From assembly GCF_019904135.1 (NCBI RefSeq), contig NZ_JAIOGQ010000001.1, positions 124,001 to 188,000 of the forward strand: 64,000 bases of DNA, in the 5' to 3' direction. Of this stretch, positions 16,388 to 26,698 are shown piece after piece. The notes under the pieces were generated by a model. It made no database searches and was not told where the DNA came from. It saw only the letters and a list, made by a program, of their open reading frames with translations. The DNA comes from Paenibacillus caui. Lineage in GTDB: Bacteria > Bacillota > Bacilli > Paenibacillales > Paenibacillaceae. The translations under genes were made by a program, and so were the position numbers. Within the stretch, counting starts at the first letter, position 1. Each line of letters opens with the position of its first letter.

Positions 16388-17383
16388 TTAAAACTTTTTC
16401 TTTACAGCACGGTCCAAATTATCGAGCATAATGCCCGTCCCTTTTACAACGCAATGCATCGGATCTTCGGCCACGAGCACAGGCACGCGAAGCTCTTCCG
16501 CCAGCAGCTCGTCCAGCCCGTGCAGGAGCGCTCCTCCTCCGGTCAGGATAACCCCCCGGTCGATAATATCCGCAGAAAGCTCCGGCGGAGTGCGCTCAAG
16601 CACCGATTTCGCGGCGGCAACAATAGAGGATACCGGATCCCAAAGCGCTTCCTGCACTTCAGCCGACGAAATGGCCACCGTCAGCGGAAGTCCCGAAACC
16701 ATATCCCTTCCCCGGATATCCATTGCCGCCTCGCGCCCGCCCGGATGAACGGTACCGATGTTGATCTTGATGTCCTCGGCCGTACGTTCCCCGATCATCA
16801 GTTTGTATTTTCCTTTAATATAGCGGATAATAGCGGCATCAAGCTTGTCCCCCGCCATTTTTATGGAGGAGGCTGTGACGATGTCCCCCATGGAGAGCAC
16901 CGCCACATCCGTCGTTCCTCCGCCGATATCGACAACCATATTGCCGCTCGGTTCATAAATGTCCATACCTGCGCCAATCGCGGCAGCTTTAGGCTCTTCC
17001 TCCAGGAAGACTTCCTTGGCGCCGCTCCGTTCCGCAGCTTCACGAATCGATTTCTGTTCGACAGATGTAATATTGGTAGGAGCGCAAATGAGGATGCGGG
17101 GATGACTGTACCAGTTTTTCCCTCCAACACGGCCTATGAAATGTTTCAGCATCGTTTCTGTAATTTCAAAGTCGGCAATTACCCCGTCCATAAGCGGGCG
17201 GATGGCGACGATGTTGCCTGGTGTACGACCGACCATGCGCCTCGCGTCTTCACCAACAGCGAGTACGCGCTTGGTATCACTTTCGATTGCGACTACCGAA
17301 GGCTCATCCAGTACAACGCCTTTACCTTTTACGTGTATCAGCACATTTGCCGTGCCAAGGTCAATCCCGATATCCTTGCCCAT
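16388..17383 (-). CDS. mbl: Actin-like cell-shape protein Mbl
   Basis: MreB-family ATPase that forms membrane-associated filaments guiding lateral wall synthesis. Actin-fold motifs are IGIDLGTANV (phosphate 1), MVVDIGGGTTDVAVLS (phosphate 2) and GVILTGGGALLHG (adenosine). I start at the ATG at 17383 behind GGGGGAT; the TTG at 17398 overlaps that site. About 331 residues. Gene order spoIIID-mbl-flhO-flhP matches Bacillus subtilis, which favours Mbl over MreB or MreBH. The 260-base gap to spoIIID shows no gene. Confidence 0.95.
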   Translation of the reverse strand: MGKDIGIDLGTANVLIHVKGKGVVLDEPSVVAIESDTKRVLAVGEDARRMVGRTPGNIVAIRPLMDGVIADFEITETMLKHFIGRVGGKNWYSHPRILICAPTNITSVEQKSIREAAERSGAKEVFLEEEPKAAAIGAGMDIYEPSGNMVVDIGGGTTDVAVLSMGDIVTASSIKMAGDKLDAAIIRYIKGKYKLMIGERTAEDIKINIGTVHPGGREAAMDIRGRDMVSGLPLTVAISSAEVQEALWDPVSSIVAAAKSVLERTPPELSADIIDRGVILTGGGALLHGLDELLAEELRVPVLVAEDPMHCVVKGTGIMLDNLDRAVKKKF

Positions 17384-17646
17384 TCCTGCATCCCCCAAAG
17401 CGATTTTTTAAAATGATGGTAAAAGAAGCCGTATCTCCAGATTGCACATTCCCTATCCTAATCGACAAAAATACGTGGAACTTCGACAAATTACGGCATC
17501 CAATGGTAAAAAACAGCATTAGATTTCCATATTTTAAAAATATCATACTTCGGGGGACCTATTCAATCATAAATAGAACCTTTGGCATGGTTCAAACTAA
17601 ACCATTACCCAATTTGAAACAGACTTAGGTGACGTATTTCTCCTTC

Positions 17647-17931
17647 TCAGTTCGCAGATGTAACGATTTCACGTCCTTTGGGGCTGCCTTTTTTGTACTT
17701 GATTTTTGTGGCTTCTCCTCCCCTCAGGTGCCGAATCGATTTGTGATATTCGAGAATGTGCTTGACCTGGTCCGCAAGGTCCGGGTTGATCTCCGGCAAC
17801 CGTTCGGTTAAATCCTTATGCACCGTACTTTTCGAGACGCCAAATTCCTTGGCGATCGTCCGGACCGTATGCCGTGTTTCCACAATGCAGCGGCCTATTT
17901 TAATCGTACGCTCCTTGATGTAATCGTGCAC
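17647..17931 (-). CDS. spoIIID: Sporulation transcription factor SpoIIID
   Basis: 94 residues. SpoIIID is the mother-cell DNA-binding protein that activates and represses sigma-E genes and leads to sigma-K. The helix-turn-helix (about 24-44, TVRTIAKEFGVSKSTVHKDL) and the C-terminal basic tail (HLRGGEATKIKYKKG) match the family closely. A near-consensus sigma-E promoter lies just upstream, fitting its known control. It is adjacent to mbl as in Bacillus. Confidence 0.96.
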   Translation of the reverse strand: MHDYIKERTIKIGRCIVETRHTVRTIAKEFGVSKSTVHKDLTERLPEINPDLADQVKHILEYHKSIRHLRGGEATKIKYKKGSPKGREIVTSAN

Positions 17932-17964
17932 GCTCCCGCCTCCCTACTCGAGATAGTTTGGTAC

Positions 17965-17992
17965 ATTATATGAGGGGCGGGCCTATATATTC
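17965..17992 (-). promoter_or_regulatory. Sigma-E type promoter of spoIIID
   Basis: Minus strand GAATATA (17986-17992), 13-base spacer, CATATAAT (17965-17972), close to the sigma-E consensus (ATA-type -35, CATACAAT -10). The start codon is about 30 bases downstream. The rest of the 17932-18247 gap shows only short GC-rich partial repeats and no gene. Confidence 0.65.
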
Positions 17993-18247
17993 TTTGTTTC
18001 CAAGCCTGACAAGCCGGGGGACGGCCAATTATTTTGCGGACAGGCCGGGCACAGCTTTGGCGTGGACAAGATTCAAAGCCTTGCAGGGCAAGGGTTTTGA
18101 GCCATATCAAACGGAAGGCTGACAAGCAGTATAGATAGCAAGGGAATCATCGCCCATACATTTCACTGGACCTGCTGGAACGAAACCTTTTTACGGGTGA
18201 ACGCGTTATTACAAATAAATCCAATCATTATACGAGGGGTGAAATCC

Positions 18248-18772
18248 TTGCGGACAGTACTTGTACGAAAATACGCGCTGGCACTTCTGATTATCGTCGC
18301 GGCCTTATCAGGCTGCTCTCGCTCTGCTTCTCCCGGGGACAAATCTGGGGAAGCTGAATCCTCTTCCGGCTTCGCAGCAACGGGTTTCAGTCATTCCGGC
18401 AACGGAGCTGCGGACCAGAAAGCATCCGGAGATATGAAAACGGGTGTCTTGATCGATTGGGACGAGCTCAAGGATCCATTATTGAACGATGAAATCAAGC
18501 AGCTGCTGAGGGACAATCTGGAAGCGTGGGTCAGACAGGACGAAGCGGCCTACCGCGATTCTTTTAAAAACGTCCCCACTGCGGATGCCTTTATGTATCT
18601 GTTCGGAGGCGAAGTTAGTGTAACCAGCATCTCTGACATCAAGCAGGAAGGCAAAAATATCATGATGCGCGTCGAGGGCAAGAGGATTCGTGAAAATGAG
18701 ATCTCGTCATACTCTATGTACTATTATTTCAACAAGGATGGCGGAAGCTGGGGACTAGCGGCGATTGATTAG
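18248..18772 (+). CDS. Putative lipoprotein
   Basis: The start is taken as TTG at 18248, seven bases after GAGGGGTG; this gives a clean lipoprotein signal (MRTVLVRKY, hydrophobic core, lipobox LSGC with Cys about residue 23). A low-complexity Ser/Gly linker follows, then a domain of about 120 residues with a helical front and beta-rich back (VTSISDIKQEG, SYSMYYYFNKDGG), resembling small NTF2-like or SnoaL-like folds by pattern only. It is the only plus-strand gene between spoIIID and spoIIQ and shares a two-way terminator with spoIIQ. Function unknown. Confidence 0.75.
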   Translation: MRTVLVRKYALALLIIVAALSGCSRSASPGDKSGEAESSSGFAATGFSHSGNGAADQKASGDMKTGVLIDWDELKDPLLNDEIKQLLRDNLEAWVRQDEAAYRDSFKNVPTADAFMYLFGGEVSVTSISDIKQEGKNIMMRVEGKRIRENEISSYSMYYYFNKDGGSWGLAAID

Positions 18773-18790
18773 ATGAATGATTAGTAGAAA

Positions 18791-18824
18791 GAAAGGCCGG
18801 AGAGTCGCTCTTCTCCGGCCTTTC
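18791..18824. terminator. Bidirectional terminator between the lipoprotein gene and spoIIQ
   Basis: GAAAGGCCGGAGAG-TCGC-tcTTCTCCGGCCTTTC is an almost perfect stem with A- and T-rich ends on both sides, between the converging stops at 18772 and 18842. Confidence 0.9.
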
Positions 18825-18841
18825 TATGAGGCAGCTTTCGA

Positions 18842-19585
18842 TTAGTTTTGCGGAAGGAGAGTAGTCGGATTTACCGGCGCGTCATTCTCGTAAACCGCGA
18901 AATGAAGGTGGTTGCCGAGCGCTTTACCGATTTCGTTTTGTCCGGAAGAAGCGATTCTGTCGCCCTGCTTCACTTCAGCGCCTTCCTTTACCTTCACGTC
19001 CGCCAAGCTTTCGTAGACGGTTTTCAGGTTATTGGCGCTAGTGATTTCAACAACATAACCGTTAAGCGCATGCTGCTCCACGTTGGTCACCTTGCCCCCC
19101 AGCGCAGCTTTGACTTCAAAAGGCTGTTTGTCGCTGCGGGCCAGATCGATGCCGGTGTTCGGCATAAATTCATTGTTGTACTGTACCATTGCTGCTTCAT
19201 GTTCCTCTGTGGAGCCGTCTTTATCGTAGAACGGCTTTACGACCGAGACCTCGGACGCATTGGCTACCGGCCAGGCAAAATCTTCGCTGACCGCCGTCGT
19301 TTCGAGCGCATCTTCATCTTTCTGCTCTGCAGCCGGATCTGTTCCGGTTTGAACCGCGCTCGCATCATCCGTTACGGTAGCTGTGGGTTTGTTGTCCATC
19401 GGTTTGCGGCTGGCATCCTGATAGACCCACACTAACGTTAGTATGATTGCCGCTGCGGCCATGTATGCTGCCGGGTAGATCCATCTCTTCGACAAAAGTT
19501 TCTTCCACGAAGATACCGGAGCGACCGGCTCTCCCATTAAATTTTTAGGAGATTCTTCCTGGTTTTTAGGTTTTTGTTCATTCAT
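18842..19585 (-). CDS. spoIIQ: Forespore engulfment protein SpoIIQ (degenerate M23 peptidase)
   Basis: 247 residues: short cytoplasmic tail, one membrane helix (about 35-55), acidic linker, LytM/M23 domain (about 105-240). SpoIIQ is made in the forespore and docks with SpoIIIAH across the septum. The M23 zinc set is incomplete: where peptidases have His-x3-Asp, this protein has N143-TGI-D147, while H226-L-H228 is kept. Loss of that ligand is the known state of Bacillus SpoIIQ and implies a non-catalytic scaffold. A sigma-F promoter match lies upstream. It is next to spoIID, as in B. subtilis. Confidence 0.9.
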   Translation of the reverse strand: MNEQKPKNQEESPKNLMGEPVAPVSSWKKLLSKRWIYPAAYMAAAAIILTLVWVYQDASRKPMDNKPTATVTDDASAVQTGTDPAAEQKDEDALETTAVSEDFAWPVANASEVSVVKPFYDKDGSTEEHEAAMVQYNNEFMPNTGIDLARSDKQPFEVKAALGGKVTNVEQHALNGYVVEITSANNLKTVYESLADVKVKEGAEVKQGDRIASSGQNEIGKALGNHLHFAVYENDAPVNPTTLLPQN

Positions 19586-19604
19586 ATGATTATCACCTCA
19601 GTAA

Positions 19605-19633
19605 CAGTGTTACCGGGGCGGAATCTTTTATAC
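19605..19633 (-). promoter_or_regulatory. Sigma-F type promoter of spoIIQ
   Basis: Minus strand GTATA (19629-19633), 14-base spacer, GGTAACACTG (19605-19614). Both boxes match the sigma-F consensus (GYATA ... GGNNANAHTR) at every fixed position, about 20 bases before the start codon. Confidence 0.7.
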
Positions 19634-19653
19634 TTGGTTTATAGCAATTTTTT

Positions 19654-21090
19654 CTAAAATTTCTGTTTCAGAAATTTGGAAGCTTGCTCGAAGGAAATTC
19701 CGGTATAATAGTGCCTCAAAATCTGCTGCACCGTATATCCTTCCCGGGCCATGCCGGTTGCCCCCCATTGGCTCATCCCTACTCCGTGTCCATATCCATA
19801 GGTTGTAATGACTGCCTCGCCGTCTTTCACCTGAATCTCAAAGCGGCTTGAGCGAAGCTCCAGCTTCTCTCTGATCTCGCGTCCGCTGAACGTTTGGCCG
19901 CCAATGGAAATCTCTTTGATGCTGTCTCCTTTGGTACGGGACAAAATCTTGAAGGGCCCGTTTGTTTGCGAGTAAGCCGGGACGGTTCCCGCCCCTGCGG
20001 CTACGTGAAGGGAAGGGGAGCTGATGCCAAGCTTGGTGAACACTTCGGATAAAGGAAGGCTGACGGTTTCTTTATAGACCGGGTCGATCCTGGCATCCCA
20101 CGGACTTGCCACACTTCGCAGGTAGGGGATTTTCTCATCCCAGTAATCTTCCGAGTTTTCCGTAAACTCCCCGCTCGCGGAGAAAAATAAGGCGGTAATC
20201 GGCTTGCCCTGATAAGTCATGATCATGCCGTCCGTTTCATCCACTGCCCTTTGCAGCTTCTCTAGCTCCCGGGCCTTGCCGGCCCTCTTCCAGGAGGCAA
20301 GCTCAGCCTCGGATAAATAGGCTTGATGCGATACCGTATCGGTCACATCGGCCCTGCCGCCGGGCACGCCGCTTCGGTCGCCGCTGACGAGGCGCTTCAC
20401 GATAAAGGTCCGGGCGGCTATCGCCTGGGCCTTCAGCGCCTCGAGGCCGAAATCGGCATGCATTTCGGCGGCCACCACGCCGAGCACGTACTGCTCGATC
20501 GGCAGCGTCTCCACCGCGCGGGTGTCCGTCAAATAGACGGACACCCGCGCGGCCCCGTCCGCCTGGCTGGAGGCGGACGGCCCTCCCCTGGCCGGCGCCT
20601 GGCCATGGGGCGCCGGCTCGGGCTGCGGCGGCGCGTCCGAGCCGCCGCGGTGGACCAGCAGCGCCGGCAGCAGCACGGCCAGCGCAGCAAGCACTGCGGC
20701 GGCCACAGGCAGCCGCAGGTGGCTGCGGCGGCGAGCCCCGCCCCAGCGGGGCGGGCGGCGGGAGCCGCCGATCCAGCCTAGCAGGGCCTTCCCAGGACGG
20801 CCCTGCGGCTTCGCAGGCTTCCAGATCGCCTGCGCTTGCGCCTTCGGCATGAACGGCTCCGGCTGTACGGACGCCTCTTCTCCGCATGCTTTCGCCCCTC
20901 GTTTTGGCTTTATCCTTAAACGGGTAAAGACCTCTGTATGGCCCGCCGCCTCCAACAAGGTTTTCCCATCTTCCTGCTCGTGTATGAGCTTGCCTCCGGC
21001 AGCTTGCTTACTCTTTTCCAATGAGTCCCTTGTCCCGTTATCGTCTCCTGCAGTTAGCCTGATCTTCCAGGAAGTCATTTTGTCTTTCAT
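19654..21090 (-). CDS. spoIID: Stage II sporulation protein D (lytic transglycosylase) with long N-terminal extension
   Basis: 478 residues. SpoIID is a membrane-anchored lytic transglycosylase that, with SpoIIM and SpoIIP, thins septal peptidoglycan for engulfment. The catalytic domain begins near 180 with VSVYLTDTRAVETLPIEQYV; VLGVVAAEMHADFGLEALKAQ carries the predicted catalytic Glu, and TYGYGHGVGMSQWGA is the C-terminal signature. The membrane helix is at 125-146, leaving a 124-residue cytoplasmic part, far longer than in B. subtilis SpoIID. DNA of 20540-20830 is extremely GC-rich and encodes an Arg/Pro/Ala-rich juxtamembrane stretch. The start has GGAGG 12 bases upstream. Confidence 0.93.
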   Translation of the reverse strand: MKDKMTSWKIRLTAGDDNGTRDSLEKSKQAAGGKLIHEQEDGKTLLEAAGHTEVFTRLRIKPKRGAKACGEEASVQPEPFMPKAQAQAIWKPAKPQGRPGKALLGWIGGSRRPPRWGGARRRSHLRLPVAAAVLAALAVLLPALLVHRGGSDAPPQPEPAPHGQAPARGGPSASSQADGAARVSVYLTDTRAVETLPIEQYVLGVVAAEMHADFGLEALKAQAIAARTFIVKRLVSGDRSGVPGGRADVTDTVSHQAYLSEAELASWKRAGKARELEKLQRAVDETDGMIMTYQGKPITALFFSASGEFTENSEDYWDEKIPYLRSVASPWDARIDPVYKETVSLPLSEVFTKLGISSPSLHVAAGAGTVPAYSQTNGPFKILSRTKGDSIKEISIGGQTFSGREIREKLELRSSRFEIQVKDGEAVITTYGYGHGVGMSQWGATGMAREGYTVQQILRHYYTGISFEQASKFLKQKF

Positions 21091-21535
21091 CGTACTGCCC
21101 TACCTCCGTTGTCAACATGGTGCGGACCCTTTGCCAATAGAGCATCATCCACTCTACCTTCCGGTAATCAGTATACTTATAGATATGAGTTTTCAGCGGA
21201 TGCTAGAACCTTCGTCGGCAGAAAGAAAGATTTGAAGAAAGAGCTTCTGTCTCACCTGATCCCTTGTTCTCGAAAGGCGTGGAGGATCATGCGAAGCAAG
21301 CCCTTCTTTGTTATGAAAAAGACTCCTATCAGCTGCTTCCCTGAGGAAATAACAGAATCGTTTATCTTTATATAAGAAAACTTGTGGAAGTTGGCCAAGC
21401 CCAAACAAAAACCGGAACCCCAGGCCCGTTAGGGGCAAGAGGCTTCGGTATTATGGTTGTCCGACAACCGGCATGCAACGACGCACCGTGCGCCGTGAGC
21501 TGCGTACGGTGCGCCTGCCGCAACCGGACACAAAT
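21091..21535. other. Non-coding gap between spoIID and the esterase gene, with inverted repeats
   Basis: No convincing gene in 445 bases. It holds GGTTGTC-C-GACAACC (21455-21469) and CGCACCGT/ACGGTGCG (about 21484-21513), the second just after the esterase stop and a possible weak transcription end, though no U-run follows. The remainder should contain the spoIID promoter, but I find no clear sigma-E match. Confidence 0.4.
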
Positions 21536-22318
21536 TTAACGGTGTTTCGCCAGCGGAAGCCATTTCAGTACGTCCTGAATATGTTTATCCCAATACTCCC
21601 ACGTATGGTCTCCGGCATCAAACACCGTAGTTGTTTCATAGTTAACCTGCTGCGCGAGTTCTTTAAATTTCACGTTTCCCTCATACAGAAAATCCTCTGT
21701 CCCGCAGCTTTGATATATTTCCGGTTTCGCACCCTGTCCTTTTGCCGTCTGTTCCAGCAGCCACAGTACATCTTCTTCCGTTCCTTCAACTTCCTTCCCG
21801 CCAAAAGCCAGTTCCAGACCGCGAAGCGTGAACGGCTTGCTCTTGATATGGGCAGCCAGATCAAGCACGCCTGAAAGGCTCGCCGCTGCTGCAAATTTGT
21901 CTGGACAGCGCAGCGCCCATTTCAAAGCGCCATATCCGCCCATGGACAAGCCTGCCACGAAATTGTCCTCCCTTGCATCCGACAGAGGGAAAAAGGAATG
22001 GGCAAGCGCCGGCAGCTCCTCGGACAGAAACGTCCAGTACCTGTTCCCATACTCCATATCGCTGTAGAAGCTGTGATGTACGTTTGGCATAACTACAGCC
22101 AAACCCAGCGATGATACATACCGTTCAATCGATGTTCGTCTTATCCAGATCGTATCGTCGTCACTATAACCGTGCAGCAAATAGAGGACCGGATGTTTTC
22201 CCTTCGCTGTTACCCCCTTCATCCCGATTTGTCCGGAAGTTTCCTGAGGGAGAATGACCGTCATTTGCGTGCTGAGGCTGAGCACCTCGGAGAAAAATTG
22301 ACATTGAATCAGCGCCAC
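21536..22318 (-). CDS. Esterase of the alpha/beta-hydrolase (esterase D/FrmB-like) family
   Basis: The start is taken as GTG at 22318 behind AAAGGG; the frame extends to 22414 but that tail is Lys/Arg-rich and lacks a site. About 260 residues, cytoplasmic. The catalytic nucleophile is in GLSMGGYGALKWAL, the oxyanion region is YLLHGYSDDDTIW, and the late Asp and His are in CGTEDFLY and DAGDHTWEYW. This resembles the acetylesterase / S-formylglutathione hydrolase group; substrate unknown. It has its own promoter region and lies between murA and spoIID without obvious functional linkage. Confidence 0.85.
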   Translation of the reverse strand: MALIQCQFFSEVLSLSTQMTVILPQETSGQIGMKGVTAKGKHPVLYLLHGYSDDDTIWIRRTSIERYVSSLGLAVVMPNVHHSFYSDMEYGNRYWTFLSEELPALAHSFFPLSDAREDNFVAGLSMGGYGALKWALRCPDKFAAAASLSGVLDLAAHIKSKPFTLRGLELAFGGKEVEGTEEDVLWLLEQTAKGQGAKPEIYQSCGTEDFLYEGNVKFKELAQQVNYETTTVFDAGDHTWEYWDKHIQDVLKWLPLAKHR

Positions 22319-22403
22319 GTTTCCCAACCCTTTCTTAGCCCGTATATATTGATCACGCTTTCTTTTCCTTTTATTATAACGGGAATCACCCATTCCTGCC
22401 TCC

Positions 22404-22446
22404 AAAAAAAACAAAGGACCGTCCTGAACTTCAGGAACGATCCTTT
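22404..22446 (-). terminator. Terminator of murA
   Basis: AAAGGATCGTTCCTGAA pairs with TTCAGGACGGTCCTTT, followed by TTTTTTTT on the minus strand, about 20 bases after the murA stop. Confidence 0.9.
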
Positions 22447-22464
22447 CTTGCTGTCTTTATGCAG

Positions 22465-23802
22465 TTAGGCCCAACTGGTTTGAACTTTGAGTTTAGAAAG
22501 TTCTTCCGACACTGCGCTTTTCTCTTTCGGCTTGCTCTCTTCGTCCATTTCGATCCGCCAAATGTCGGCGCCGAGCCCGGCCAATTTCTCCGCCAGATTT
22601 ACATATCCGCGGTCAATGTGGTGGGTGCCGCTCACTTCCGTTGCACCTTCTGCTGCAAGGCCGGCCAAAATGAGGGCGGCTCCGGCACGCAGGTCAGTGG
22701 CGCAAACCTTGGATCCGGTCAGCTTGGAGGCTCCGCTCACTATCGCGGTCCGTCCTTCCACTTTAATCTGGGCATTCATTAATGTGAACTGATCGACGTG
22801 CATAAAGCGGTTCTCAAATACAGTTTCGGTTACAACGCTTGTGCCTTCCGATGTCAGAAGCAGCGCCATCATCTGGGACTGCATGTCGGTAGGGAACCCC
22901 GGATAAGGCAGCGTCTTGACGTCAACGGATTTAAGCGGATGCTTGGCTGTTACGCGTACACCATTTTCCTGAACTTCAATCTGTACGCCCATTTCTTCCA
23001 GCTTGGCGATGACAGGACCCAAATGGTCGGCAATCGCACCTTCGACGAATACGTCTCCGCCTGTAATTGCGGCAGCGATCATATAAGTTCCGGCTTCAAC
23101 CCGGTCTGGAATGACGGTATGCTCAGCCCCCTGAAGCTTATCCACCCCTTCGATCCGGATCATTTCAGTCCCTGCACCACGAACGACCGCTCCCATTTTG
23201 TTCAAATAGTTGGCCAAATCCACAATTTCCGGTTCCTTGGCCGCATTTTCAATAATGGTCGTTCCTTCCGCCAGTGCAGCAGCCATCATAATATTTTCGG
23301 TTGCGCCAACGCTGGCGACATCCAAATAAATTTTGGCCCCACGCAGCCTGCCTTCCGATTTGGCTTCAATATAGCCCTGGCCCAATGTAATTTTGGCCCC
23401 CATAGCTTCAAAGCCCTTCAGATGCTGATCGATCGGTCTTGTTCCTATTGCGCAGCCGCCTGGCAGCGAAATCCGTGTATGTCCGAGCCGGGTTAGGAGC
23501 GGTCCCATGACCAGAAAAGAAGCTCTCATTTTCCGAACCCACTCGTAAGGCGCTTCACAGGAAACAAGCTGATGGGCATCTACAGTAATAACCTCCTGGT
23601 CATATGTAACATTTGCCCCCAACGATTCCAGCACTCGGCTGATCGTCCTTACATCGTCAAGAGGTGGAGCATCGCGAATGATGCTTACCCCTTCTTCACC
23701 AAGTAAAGAAGCTGCGATAATCGGCAGCACTGAGTTTTTTGCTCCGCTAACCTTAACGTTCCCGGTCAACACTTTGCCGCCGCGGACGATAAATTTATTC
23801 AT
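22465..23802 (-). CDS. murA: UDP-N-acetylglucosamine 1-carboxyvinyltransferase
   Basis: 445 residues. MurA catalyses the first committed step of peptidoglycan synthesis, moving enolpyruvate from PEP to UDP-GlcNAc. The N-terminal [20 protein letters not shown] is diagnostic, and the active-site loop [17 protein letters not shown] has the catalytic Cys targeted by fosfomycin in sensitive enzymes. GGAGGGAACC precedes the ATG. It sits upstream of the SpoIID/SpoIIQ block as in B. subtilis (murAA), but the ywmB gene found between them there is absent here. A C-terminal tail of about 20 charged residues extends past the usual end. Confidence 0.96.
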   Translation of the reverse strand: MNKFIVRGGKVLTGNVKVSGAKNSVLPIIAASLLGEEGVSIIRDAPPLDDVRTISRVLESLGANVTYDQEVITVDAHQLVSCEAPYEWVRKMRASFLVMGPLLTRLGHTRISLPGGCAIGTRPIDQHLKGFEAMGAKITLGQGYIEAKSEGRLRGAKIYLDVASVGATENIMMAAALAEGTTIIENAAKEPEIVDLANYLNKMGAVVRGAGTEMIRIEGVDKLQGAEHTVIPDRVEAGTYMIAAAITGGDVFVEGAIADHLGPVIAKLEEMGVQIEVQENGVRVTAKHPLKSVDVKTLPYPGFPTDMQSQMMALLLTSEGTSVVTETVFENRFMHVDQFTLMNAQIKVEGRTAIVSGASKLTGSKVCATDLRAGAALILAGLAAEGATEVSGTHHIDRGYVNLAEKLAGLGADIWRIEMDEESKPKEKSAVSEELSKLKVQTSWA

Positions 23803-24080
23803 TACGGTTCCCTCCGCGCGTTCATTTTCTCTTATTCTCGTGATGAAATTAGCGCACCCGCTCCATGCAGCCGCTAAATTTCATCTTAACATCGTTAATT
23901 TCAGGCGCACAAGGTATTTTTGCCGCAGAGGGGACCCGAAGATGGAGGACCTCCACCGCTTGCATCCAAAGTTATGATATCGATCGATATACAAGACCCT
24001 TATTCACCATTGTTAACACAAACTTTTGATGTTATTCGACAAAATACTGCTTGCTTAGCCTAACACACATATAACCAAGG

Positions 24081-24344
24081 TCATAAAAAAGTAAACATAT
24101 AACGTAGCATAAGGGTATATCCTAAATACTCGATGATAAAATCAGCTACAAATTTGCCCAGCACAATGGCGAGCAAAAGCTGCAACAGCTTTCCTTGCGG
24201 CCCTTTGGGATGTCTGACCACAAGATCCAGCTTCAAGTTCTGCAGAGCCCACCAGGAAAGGCAGATACAGATCAGGGATACAAGAATAGCCGTCAAGGCG
24301 CTGACTGCGGCTTGAGACGAGACTTGGCTCAAAGCTGCATCCAA
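24081..24344 (-). CDS. DUF1146 (YwzB-like) small membrane protein
   Basis: About 87 residues. The start is TTG at 24344 because GGGGGGAAAGCGA lies right before it; the longer frame from ATG 24368 runs through that site. It has two transmembrane helices (about 15-35 and 52-72) separated by a basic loop (VVRHPKGPQGK). The family is of unknown function and lies in the same place, between the atp operon and murA, in Bacillus and relatives. The gap to murA (about 280 bases) holds no gene. Confidence 0.8.
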   Translation of the reverse strand: MDAALSQVSSQAAVSALTAILVSLICICLSWWALQNLKLDLVVRHPKGPQGKLLQLLLAIVLGKFVADFIIEYLGYTLMLRYMFTFL

Positions 24345-24680
24345 TCGCTTTCCCCCCTTGCCGTACATTATTTTATGCCGCAGAACATAAATCGGTTAAT
24401 TCTGTCCTGTAAATTATAGCGGCAATTCCCTGTTAGTATAGACCTTCTATATCATACTTGCCAAGCGTCCAATAATCCAGTGATTTATTGTTACAAATCC
24501 GCCTTTTTTCGGAAAATTTCTTACGGTTTTGCCACTTTTTCACTTCGTTTCCTTTGACAAAGGGACTAATCGGCTCATCGGGGCTATCTATAGCTTGCCC
24601 AACCCGGTTCATTTAGTTGTAGGGTTAAGCCTCCCATCCAGCACTTACCTTTGAAATTATGCTTCAGAGGTCCTAGACAA

Positions 24681-24737
24681 GTCCCCCCACAAAGTGAGGC
24701 TTTGACTTCGAGGCGGAGTCAGGTACTTTGCGGGGAC
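24681..24737. repeat. Long GC-rich imperfect hairpin between the atp operon and ywzB
   Basis: GTCCCC...CAAAGT (24681-24695) pairs with ACTTTG-C-GGGGAC (24725-24737), and an inner TGACT/AGTCA stem sits in the loop. It lies in a 470-base gap (24345-24817) with no gene. It has the look of a dispersed intergenic repeat or small structured RNA; only one copy is in this window. Confidence 0.5.
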
Positions 24738-24768
24738 CCCGGAAACTTATAAACTTTATATTGCAAAA

Positions 24769-24807
24769 TAAAGGCCAAACACCCTCTAATAGGGCATTCG
24801 GCCTTTA
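24769..24807 (-). terminator. Terminator of the ATP synthase operon
   Basis: TAAAGGCC and GGCCTTTA with an inner GCCCTATTAGAGGGT stem; the minus strand continues TTTATTTTGC, ten bases after the atpC stop. Confidence 0.88.
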
Positions 24808-24817
24808 TCTAGTTCCG

Positions 24818-25231
24818 CTATTCCTTGCTTTTCGAAGACACGTTAATTCGGGTAACGGCTCTTTGCAGAGCGAGTTCAGCCCGACGATGATCAATGTGGT
24901 CTTTACTGCTGCGGTTAGCGAGCCGGCGTTCAGCCCGTTCTTTCGCCGCTCTGGCACGTTCCACATCGATATCCTGCGAAAGCTCCGCGCTTTCGGCCAG
25001 AATGATCGCTTTCTCCTTCTGTACTTCAATAAAACCGCCATGAACAGCGATTGTGGTTCTATTGCTGCCGGTTCTCACGACAATCGGAGCGACCTGAAGC
25101 GGTGTAACCAAAGGTACGTGTCCGGCCATAACGCCGAACTCCCCTTCTAAGCCGCGAACGATAACGTTATCGACCTGCTGGGAGAAAACAACGTGCTCCG
25201 GTGTGACGATCTCAAGCAAAAAAGTACTCAT
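24818..25231 (-). CDS. atpC: ATP synthase epsilon subunit
   Basis: 137 residues. F1 central-stalk subunit with an N-terminal beta-sandwich (LEIVTPEHVVFSQQVDNVIV, EGEFGVMAGHVPLVTPL) and a C-terminal helical hairpin (about 88-137) that can inhibit ATP hydrolysis. AGGAGTGATG precedes the start, 47 bases after atpD. It is the last gene of the operon, before a strong terminator. Confidence 0.96.
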   Translation of the reverse strand: MSTFLLEIVTPEHVVFSQQVDNVIVRGLEGEFGVMAGHVPLVTPLQVAPIVVRTGSNRTTIAVHGGFIEVQKEKAIILAESAELSQDIDVERARAAKERAERRLANRSSKDHIDHRRAELALQRAVTRINVSSKSKE

Positions 25232-25278
25232 TTCATCACTCCTTAGGCGTTTTGCAAAGCATGCCCATCCGCTTTAGC

Positions 25279-26694
<1,416 letters not shown>

Positions 26695-26698
26695 TCAA

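Noticed and set aside
16454-17416. 320-codon plus-strand frame opposite mbl
   Set aside because: Antisense shadow of mbl; rich in Arg/His/Cys runs and without a start signal.
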